64,000 nucleotides of DNA from Bacillota bacterium (GTDB lineage: Bacteria; Bacillota; Clostridia; Christensenellales; Christensenellaceae). The notes below the pieces were generated by a model that ran no database searches, was not told the DNA's origin, and worked only from the letters and a program-made list of their open reading frames with translations. The stretch's first letter is position 1. Each line of letters starts with the position of its first letter. Location of the stretch: positions 62,001 to 126,000 of the forward strand of contig JAEYKI010000015.1 in NCBI GenBank assembly GCA_023408315.1, in the 5' to 3' direction. A program made the translations under genes and the position numbers. Shown here in pieces: positions 59,097 through 64,000 of this stretch.

Positions 59097-59639
59097 ATGG
59101 ATAACCGCTACAACGCCAGATACAGAAATACAGATAACAGAGGCGCCCCAAACCGGAGGCCGATGATGGAGGACCCTGCTGCAGCACCAAATGGTTTCCG
59201 CAATGATTACAGGGGCAACTGGTACGCCGGACAGACGACCATGCAGGGCCGCAATCCAATGGAAGCTACCAGGGATATGAGGCAAAATTATTGCCCTTCG
59301 GCAATGGATACAAGAATGGGACAGCAAAATGTGCAGAAAATGCAGCCCGGCATGCGGACCGGACAGAATACAAGGCAGGGCATGCCTCAAAACCGGATGA
59401 GGCAGCAGAGCGGGATGCGCCGCCCGCAGGAACAGATGGGACAGATTTATGGAATGCCGCAGGGAGGGCCGATGGGACCGATGAGCGGCCAGATGGGAAC
59501 CCAGATGGGCCAGCCTTACGGTACACGGCAGGCGCCCGGCGGCATGGGAATGGCAGGCGGTCCGCCCTGGCAGAGAGGAAGCTATATGAATCCCATGGCG
59601 GGCGGCGTACAGCCGAACGGAGACATGAATAACAGGTAA
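59097..59639 (+). CDS. Met/Gln/Gly-rich coat-like protein
   Basis: A 180-residue low-complexity protein starting MDNRYNARYRNTDNRGAPN and rich in Met, Gln, Gly, Arg, Asn and Pro, with repeats such as GMPQ, QMGTQMGQ and GGPMGPM. There is one Cys and no hydrophobic core or signal. Such composition is typical of spore coat or exosporium proteins in Bacilli and Clostridia. The ATG at 59097 follows AAAGGAG. The spore SASP and small hydrophilic genes nearby fit this view. The function is not proven. Confidence 0.6.
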   Translation: MDNRYNARYRNTDNRGAPNRRPMMEDPAAAPNGFRNDYRGNWYAGQTTMQGRNPMEATRDMRQNYCPSAMDTRMGQQNVQKMQPGMRTGQNTRQGMPQNRMRQQSGMRRPQEQMGQIYGMPQGGPMGPMSGQMGTQMGQPYGTRQAPGGMGMAGGPPWQRGSYMNPMAGGVQPNGDMNNR

Positions 59640-59685
59640 AGTATGCAAATCACATAATTTATACTGTATACACTGGACCGTATTT

Positions 59686-59717
59686 GGCCATACCTGTTGA
59701 AAAAGGCATGGCCTTTT
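59686..59717 (+). terminator. terminator after the coat-like gene
   Basis: GGCCATACC pairs with GGCATGGCC (one mismatch) around TGTTGAAAAA, followed by TTTTATT. Confidence 0.65.
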
Positions 59718-59771
59718 ATTGTGGCCTGAAAACGCGCTGCTTCCCTGCCCGAGAACTGGCGGATAAAGGAT

Positions 59772-60605
59772 TTAACCCGGCGCGGCCTTCTTTTTTCTGG
59801 GCGCCGGTTTTTTTGCGTCTTTTTTCCGGGTGGCCTCCACACTTTGCCTAAGCCGCTCCATCAGGTCTATTACGTTTCCGGAAACTTCGGGAGCGGGCGC
59901 TTCGGCCTGCACCACCTGCTCGCCTTCCACCTTGGCGCGTATCAGGCCCATTAATTCTTCCCGGTATGCGTCGTGGTATTTTTCCGGCGTAAAGGTATCA
60001 GACAGATTATCCACCAGCTTTACGGCCATATCCATTTCTTCGGGCCGCACCTGCACGTTTTGCTCCAACTCCGCAATCCCCAGTTCCTGCGTGCCGCGTA
60101 TTTCATCCGCAAAATACATCATGGATACAGAAAGCGCATTCCCCACCAGCCGCAGCACGCAAAGATGCTCACGCTCCCGCATGGCGATCTTGGCCACCGC
60201 AGCTTTACCGGTTTGGCGCATTGCGTTGCGCAGTATGAGGTACGGCTTTTCGCCCCCTTTTTCCGGCCAGAGATAGTAGGTTTTGTCGTAATAAATGGGG
60301 TCTACTTCGGATATCTGTATAAAATCTACAATATCTATATACTTTGCTGTTTTAATAGGCAATCCCGCAAGGTCCTCGTCGCTGATCAGCACAAACCGGC
60401 CGGGTTCGTATTCATAGCCACGGACAATTTCGTCCCAGGCGACTTCCCGGTTGCACTTGCTGCAGAATCTTTTTTGATTGATGGGCGTGTTGCACTCCCT
60501 GTGCAGTTGCCTGAAGGATATGTTTTCCCTGTGCGTTGCCGCCCCCATTTTTACGGGTACATTTAAAAGCCCAAAACTAATCGCGCCTTTCCACACTGTT
60601 TGCAT
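59772..60605 (-). CDS. ku: Ku protein (non-homologous end joining)
   Basis: A 277-residue bacterial Ku. Pieces such as MQTVWKGAISFGLLNVPVKM at the start, EVAWDEIVRGYEYEPGRFVLI, TAKYIDIVDFI, YYLWPEKG and KLVDNLSDTFTPEKYHDAYREEL are typical. It ends with a Lys/Pro-rich tail. Ku dimers ring broken DNA ends and recruit LigD; no ligD is present in the window. In endospore formers Ku protects germinating spores, in line with the SASP and coat-like genes nearby. Confidence 0.95.
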   Translation of the reverse strand: MQTVWKGAISFGLLNVPVKMGAATHRENISFRQLHRECNTPINQKRFCSKCNREVAWDEIVRGYEYEPGRFVLISDEDLAGLPIKTAKYIDIVDFIQISEVDPIYYDKTYYLWPEKGGEKPYLILRNAMRQTGKAAVAKIAMREREHLCVLRLVGNALSVSMMYFADEIRGTQELGIAELEQNVQVRPEEMDMAVKLVDNLSDTFTPEKYHDAYREELMGLIRAKVEGEQVVQAEAPAPEVSGNVIDLMERLRQSVEATRKKDAKKPAPRKKKAAPG

Positions 60606-60673
60606 GATTCGCTTCTCCTTTTACTAGATATCTTTTATCTTTTCCGATCAGCCAATAATTATGAATTCTGCAA

Positions 60674-60702
60674 TTGACAGAAATGCGGCTGGCTCATACA
60701 AT
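60674..60702 (+). promoter_or_regulatory. promoter of the yjdF gene
   Basis: TTGACA, 17 bases, TACAAT. Transcription would start near 60709, at the head of the riboswitch. Confidence 0.8.
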
Positions 60703-60704
60703 GT

Positions 60705-60802
60705 TTTTGCAGGGATAAAAACACAGTCCCGGTTGGTAGTCCGGGCGCGGATTGTTCTGCCAGTAACCTGCCTCCTTGGTTGTCCGTTCTTTGCGTTTAA
60801 GT
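60705..60802 (+). promoter_or_regulatory. yjdF-type (azaaromatic) riboswitch
   Basis: The leader has a GC-rich core with GCAGGGATAAAAACACAG, TCCCGG, GTAGTCCGGGCGCGG and TGCCAGTAACCTGCC, which fit the yjdF motif, and it lies directly before a yjdF (DUF2992) gene, the normal target. It binds azaaromatic compounds and activates translation in known cases. Exact ends are estimated. Confidence 0.75.
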
Positions 60803-60823
60803 TTTATTAAGGAGGAATCAGCC

Positions 60824-61243
60824 ATGGACGAAGTGTCCTCCACACTGACCGTTTATTTTGACGAACCGTTTTGGGTAGGCGTATACGAACGGGCCTGTGC
60901 GGGTAAACTGCGGGCGGCTAAGATCACCTTTGGCGCAGAACCCAAAGATTGCGAGGTATATGATTTTATTTTAAGAAACATCTATGTACTGCATTTTGGC
61001 CCGTTTGTAACATCAAAAAAGCTAGCATGCAAAGAAAAAAATCCAAAACGGATGAAAAGAGCGATTAGCAGCCAAATACAAAAAACAGGCGTTGGAACCA
61101 AGGCACAAGAAGCACTTAAACTGCAACAAGAAGCTAAAAAAATGGAATCGAAAAGTTTGCGCCGGGAGTATAAAGAAAAACAAGAGGATTTGCGTTTTGC
61201 TTTGCGGCAGCAAAAGAAAAAAGAGAAACATAAGGGGCATTAG
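60824..61243 (+). CDS. yjdF: YjdF family protein (DUF2992)
   Basis: A 139-residue soluble protein. The beta-rich N-terminus (LTVYFDEPFWVGVYE, LRAAKITFGAEPKDCEVYDFIL) is typical of YjdF, and the last 60 residues form a Lys/Glu/Gln-rich coiled coil ending HKGH. The ATG at 60824 follows AAGGAGG. YjdF has no known activity but is controlled by a riboswitch for azaaromatics, which suggests a role in coping with such compounds. It ends before a terminator. Confidence 0.88.
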   Translation: MDEVSSTLTVYFDEPFWVGVYERACAGKLRAAKITFGAEPKDCEVYDFILRNIYVLHFGPFVTSKKLACKEKNPKRMKRAISSQIQKTGVGTKAQEALKLQQEAKKMESKSLRREYKEKQEDLRFALRQQKKKEKHKGH

Positions 61244-61249
61244 GTTTGC

Positions 61250-61271
61250 GGGCGGAATATCCGCCCTTTTT
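61250..61271 (+). terminator. terminator after yjdF
   Basis: GGGCGGA pairs with TCCGCCC around ATA, followed by five T. Confidence 0.9.
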
Positions 61272-61352
61272 GTTTGCAAAAAATCAAAGCTTTGGTTATA
61301 CAAATAAAAAGCAATTATTCTGTAAACACTAGTTTTAAGGAGGATTGAACAT

Positions 61353-61511
61353 ATGCCAAAAGACAGCCAGATAGACAACAAAACAGCGCGCAAACAAAAA
61401 GCGAACGGCCAAACGCCGCTGACAAGGGAAAATATGAACCAGAACAGGAACGCAAAAAAGCACTCCATTCCAAAATCGTCCACCCCGGGCGATGATCAGG
61501 GAAGAGGCTGA
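61353..61511 (+). CDS. small hydrophilic protein (52 residues)
   Basis: A frame with AAGGAGG ahead of the ATG. It is rich in Lys, Asn, Gln and Arg (MPKDSQIDNKTARKQKANGQ start, KKHSIPKSSTPGDDQGRG end). It has no hydrophobic core and no family I recognise. It is the first of three neighbouring tiny genes with similar composition, related in style to those at 47481-47820. A spore-core or DNA-binding role is a guess. Confidence 0.55.
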   Translation: MPKDSQIDNKTARKQKANGQTPLTRENMNQNRNAKKHSIPKSSTPGDDQGRG

Positions 61512-61516
61512 AGCAA

Positions 61517-61678
61517 ATGGCAAAAAATAAGCAGGGACAGGATATTAAAAGCCCTCCCCATACGGATATAAAAACGGTTCAAAATACCCAGGCTAATCCC
61601 ACTGAAGATTACGGGAAAAAATTAAAAACAGGAAAGCGGGCGCTGGACCCGCTGAACGGCCCAAAAGAATATCATTAA
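61517..61678 (+). CDS. small hydrophilic protein (53 residues)
   Basis: The second of three small genes, five bases after the first, with GGGAAGAGG upstream. It begins MAKNKQGQDIKSPPH and has GKKLKTGKRALDPLNGPK. It is basic, without Cys or a membrane segment. No known family. Confidence 0.55.
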   Translation: MAKNKQGQDIKSPPHTDIKTVQNTQANPTEDYGKKLKTGKRALDPLNGPKEYH

Positions 61679-61697
61679 GCAAAGGAGATTCATTATT

Positions 61698-61877
61698 ATG
61701 TCCAAGGCAGGTATGCGCAGGCCTGATCCGAAAGACCCGGACGCGCACGGAACAGAAAACCGGCAGAAACAGATTTTTCATAAAAACGACGTAAAGCCTG
61801 TTCCGGAAATTCAGGGCAAAGCGAAGACGGGCAAGAAGCGGGCAGGGCCGCAATCCGGACCGCTTGATTATAAATAA
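61698..61877 (+). CDS. small hydrophilic protein (59 residues)
   Basis: The third small gene, with AAAGGAG before the ATG. It begins MSKAGMRRPDPKDPDAHGTE and has KTGKKRAGPQSGPLDYK at the end. Its KTGK-RA-P-GPLDYK tail matches LKTGKRALDPLNGPK of the gene at 61517, so the two are probably related. It is basic and low in hydrophobic residues. Confidence 0.55.
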   Translation: MSKAGMRRPDPKDPDAHGTENRQKQIFHKNDVKPVPEIQGKAKTGKKRAGPQSGPLDYK

Positions 61878-61948
61878 CTAAAGTTTTACTTGAAATTTAC
61901 GAAATAAAATATAGAACATTATTTATTTTTATTTTTTTACGCAAAAAA

Positions 61949-61990
61949 GTTAAAATAAGATGATTGACTTATCAATCATCTTATTTTAAC
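61949..61990. terminator. 19-base perfect hairpin between convergent units
   Basis: A 19-base stem beginning GTTAAAATAAGATGATTGA with a four-base loop. There is A/T-rich sequence on both sides, so it can end transcription from both directions. The core ATTGAC-TTA-TCAAT resembles the TetR-type operator at 62369. Confidence 0.75.
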
Positions 61991-61991
61991 A

Positions 61992-62016
61992 AAAATCCAC
62001 CAAAATGGTGGATTTT
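61992..62016. terminator. second terminator, SASP side
   Basis: AAAATCCACC pairs with GGTGGATTTT around AAAAT. It lies just after the SASP stop on the minus strand. Confidence 0.75.
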
Positions 62017-62033
62017 CGCATTTTCAGAATGGT

Positions 62034-62255
62034 TTATTGCATAGAATTATTCTGTTTTGCCATGTTGATCATCCGTTTTACCATTTCGCCGCCGATAGGC
62101 CCGCCCTGCTGGCCATTTACCTTGCTTGGCAGATCGCCCTTATATTCGTCGTTGTTCTCTTTTACATACTGCAGGTGGCCTATATCGCGGGCGCATTCCA
62201 TTTTAAACTGCGTCCATGGGTGATCCTGGCTGTATTTTCGCATTTTAGTTGCCAT
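62034..62255 (-). CDS. alpha/beta-type small acid-soluble spore protein
   Basis: A 73-residue SASP. The C-terminal half reads KVNGQQGGPIGGEMVKRMINMAKQN, matching the NG-VGGEMVKRM signature of the DNA-binding alpha/beta family; the N-terminal half has DHPWTQFKMECARDIGH. These proteins coat spore DNA and protect it from heat and UV. The ATG follows AAGGAGG on the minus strand. Expression is expected only in the forespore (sigma-G), but I could not pick out a clear sigma-G promoter. Confidence 0.85.
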   Translation of the reverse strand: MATKMRKYSQDHPWTQFKMECARDIGHLQYVKENNDEYKGDLPSKVNGQQGGPIGGEMVKRMINMAKQNNSMQ

Positions 62256-62368
62256 TTTTATCCTCCTTCAGCAAATATGCGTTATATCTCGCATTTACTC
62301 TTATTTTCTGCAAAAAACATGTAAAAACACCTGTTAAAACATATCAAAAACGGAAAATTTAAAAAGTG

Positions 62369-62398
62369 ATTGACAAGCCAGTCAATGATTGATATATT
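62369..62398 (+). promoter_or_regulatory. promoter and operator of the TetR gene
   Basis: TTGACA (62370), 17 bases, TATATT (62393). The dyad ATTGAC-AAGCCA-GTCAAT (62369-62386) overlaps the -35 box, which fits TetR self-repression. A further half-site, GTCAAT, lies at 62414. Confidence 0.8.
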
Positions 62399-62440
62399 AT
62401 TTTTGAATGATGAGTCAATCAAAAAAGGAGGGTTTATAAC

Positions 62441-63052
62441 GTGAGTCCCAGAAACGAGGAGCAAAACGCACTAATCAAGGACGAACGACGGGAACAGATT
62501 ATGTCTGCGGCGCTGAAGCTGTTTGCAACCAAGGGTTTTGCCGCAACAAAAATCAGTGATATTGTGGAGCGGGCGCAAATGAGCCATGGGCTTGTATACC
62601 ATTATTTTAAATCCAAGGAAGAAATATTTTTTGAACTGCTCAAACGTGCGACACAGACTTCCTCTGAATCCGTTTTGTCCGTTGAGATTCAGTCCATCCA
62701 TCCCATTGACAAGGTGCGGCAGGTTGCGCGCTTTATACTCGAAGCTATAGAGAATTACGAGGATACGGCATATTATTTTTTGATTGTGGCGCATGCTTCT
62801 GTTATGGAAAACATAAATGAAGAATATGAAAAGCTGCTGTATGACTCCAACAGGGCTTTAAAATCAATGGCCAGGATTGTAAAAGCAGGGCAGGAGGCAA
62901 AGCAAATTTATTGGGGAGACCCCATGGAGATTACGGTATCTTTTTTTGCGGCTATACAGGGGCTTGCGATTTATAAGCTGTCCATGGACGGCTTTAAAAT
63001 GCCGGACCCGGACATTCTTGTGAACATGATGCGTTATCATACAACCATATAG
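62441..63052 (+). CDS. TetR/AcrR-family transcriptional regulator
   Basis: A 203-residue repressor. The N-terminal HTH has IMSAALKLFATKGFAATKISDIVERAQMSHGLVYHYFKSKEEIFFELL, and the C-terminal part is a helical ligand-binding domain. Translation starts at a GTG with AAAGGAGGG upstream. The dyad in its promoter is the probable binding site. The flavoprotein gene begins nine bases after the stop, so the two are co-transcribed and the repressor should control that enzyme. Confidence 0.93.
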   Translation: MSPRNEEQNALIKDERREQIMSAALKLFATKGFAATKISDIVERAQMSHGLVYHYFKSKEEIFFELLKRATQTSSESVLSVEIQSIHPIDKVRQVARFILEAIENYEDTAYYFLIVAHASVMENINEEYEKLLYDSNRALKSMARIVKAGQEAKQIYWGDPMEITVSFFAAIQGLAIYKLSMDGFKMPDPDILVNMMRYHTTI

Positions 63053-63061
63053 GAGGTTTTT

Positions 63062-64000
63062 ATGAAAAAAGTAATTATCATAGGCGCCGGCATAGCGGGT
63101 CTTACCTGCGGTGTTTATACGCAAATGAATGGTTTTGAAACACAGATTCTGGAATCGCATGCCATTCCCGGCGGGGAATGCACGGGCTGGGACAGGGGCG
63201 GATACCACTTTGACGGATGCATCCAGTGGATGATGGGAACAAAAAAGGATGCTCCGCTCAATAAACTGTGGCAAAATACAGGAGCGCTGGACGATACGGT
63301 TCGCATAGTCAACCATAAAATCTATTCACGCTATGAGGACGCGTTGGGCACGTTGAATATTTATACCAATGCAGATGAATTTGAGCAGGAGCTTTTGCGG
63401 GTTGCCCCAGAGGACAAAAAGGAAATAGGGGAGATGATTCGCGGAATCCGTAAGCTTGGTTTGCTTGCCATGCCAATAGACAAACCGATGGACATGATGA
63501 ACGGCGCGGACGGGCTTAAGTTTTTGGCCGCCAATCTTGGCGCCATGGGAAGTATGAACAAATACAACAAAATGAAGATTGGGGAACTGACGGACGGTTT
63601 TAAAAGCCCCCTTCTTAGGAACGCATTCCGGTCTTTATTATCCGAACAATACACCGCCATTGCTTTGCTGATGATGTTGGCGGGAATGAACGCCGGAGAT
63701 TGCGGCTATCCGGTGGGCGGTTCCCGTGAGATTGCCAAGAGGATGGAAAAAAAATACCTTTCGTTGGGCGGAAGCATTCAATATGGCGCAAAGGTGGATA
63801 AGATACTGGTGCAAGGCGGATCGGCTGTGGGCGTGCGGCTGGCGGACGGAAGTGAATTGCTTGCAGAAGAAGTGATTTCCTGCGCGGACGGTTACGCCAC
63901 CTTGAAGCATATGCTGGATGATAAATATACGCCTGACCAGTACCGGAATATGTTTGAGCATCCGGACAAATATCCCACCGTTACCAGTAGCCTGGTTTTT
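63062..64000 (+). CDS. phytoene desaturase-like FAD oxidoreductase (5' part)
   Basis: The frame opens at ATG 63062, just after AGGAGG, and continues past the window end (313 codons seen). It has the FAD-binding dinucleotide motif VIIIGAGIAGLTCGVY, then ESHAIPGGECTGWDRGGYHFDGCIQW, typical of CrtI-like amine oxidase-fold proteins, and later YPVGGSREIAKRM and VISCADGYATLKHML. Family members desaturate or isomerise isoprenoids or act on unknown substrates; many Clostridia have such genes with a TetR repressor. The C-terminus is missing here, so the exact subgroup cannot be told. Confidence 0.88.
   Translation, partial: MKKVIIIGAGIAGLTCGVYTQMNGFETQILESHAIPGGECTGWDRGGYHFDGCIQWMMGTKKDAPLNKLWQNTGALDDTVRIVNHKIYSRYEDALGTLNIYTNADEFEQELLRVAPEDKKEIGEMIRGIRKLGLLAMPIDKPMDMMNGADGLKFLAANLGAMGSMNKYNKMKIGELTDGFKSPLLRNAFRSLLSEQYTAIALLMMLAGMNAGDCGYPVGGSREIAKRMEKKYLSLGGSIQYGAKVDKILVQGGSAVGVRLADGSELLAEEVISCADGYATLKHMLDDKYTPDQYRNMFEHPDKYPTVTSSLVF

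Noticed and set aside
1..64000. tRNA, rRNA, CRISPR arrays, prophage or intact insertion sequences
   Set aside because: I looked for cloverleaf ends, repeat-spacer patterns, transposases and integrases and saw none. Diverged or small tRNA genes could still be missed by eye.

Overview
The window looks like chromosomal DNA of an anaerobic, endospore-forming member of the Clostridia. The evidence is an alpha/beta-type small acid-soluble spore protein (SASP), a Met/Gln/Gly-rich coat-like protein, rubrerythrin, an electron-transferring flavoprotein with ferredoxin modules, a ferredoxin-type 2-oxoacid oxidoreductase, a cobalamin riboswitch, and many small three-component or two-component gene sets with strong AGGAGG ribosome sites. 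I cannot name the genus. No rRNA, tRNA, CRISPR array or intact insertion sequence was seen.

Region 1 (1-4230): a nitrogenase-like system. The window opens in the C-terminus of a NifH-like iron protein, followed on the same strand by a cysteine synthase, a NifK-like subunit and a NifD-like subunit, then a terminator. The cysteine ligands of a P-cluster and one cofactor-type Cys are present, but the cofactor His of nitrogenase is not evident. A stand-alone NifB-like radical SAM enzyme at 16769-17659 could supply the cluster. Region 2 (4306-4722): a FosX fosfomycin-resistance enzyme.

Region 3 (4949-16482): a divergent locus. On the minus strand lie a corrinoid protein, two MtaA/UroD-type zinc methyltransferases, and the lipoprotein and permease of an SsuA/SsuC-type importer. 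On the plus strand lie a DUF1638 protein, the matching SsuB-type ATPase, an OmpR/BaeS-type two-component system, and a DUF4418-FtsX-LolD-type ABC set. Five promoters here and in front of the NifB-like gene share a near-identical AAACATATA motif, so methyl transfer, import and nitrogenase-like cluster assembly may be one regulon. My best guess is capture and reductive or demethylating breakdown of a small sulfur- or methyl-bearing compound, with sulfide or thiol fixed by cysteine synthase. That is inference.

Region 4 (18040-26177): an ABC-F ATPase, an ankyrin-repeat remnant, a CWC cysteine-rich protein, then a cobalamin riboswitch controlling an exported CbiK-type chelatase, two small lipoproteins and a BtuFCD-type importer. 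This fits with the corrinoid need of region 3. Region 5 (26382-33715): an FtsA-like actin-fold protein, a chemoreceptor with a Cys-rich PAS domain, a uracil permease and an HtrA protease.

Region 6 (33937-43818): a ChvE-GguA-GguB sugar importer followed by a XylFII-LytS-YesN type sugar-sensing system and a second XylF-like lipoprotein. Region 7 (44171-47373): carboxynorspermidine synthesis and an AlkA-type glycosylase. Region 8 (47481-51440): small hydrophilic proteins, EtfA/EtfB and an acyl-CoA dehydrogenase (CarCDE/Bcd type), with several intergenic palindromes. Region 9 (51737-58683): DUF2975/XRE/DUF4153 membrane set, enolase, 2-oxoacid oxidoreductase and rubrerythrin. Region 10 (58792-64000): a MITE-like element, coat-like protein, Ku, a yjdF riboswitch with its gene, three tiny hydrophilic proteins, a SASP, a self-regulated TetR repressor and a truncated phytoene-desaturase-like flavoprotein.
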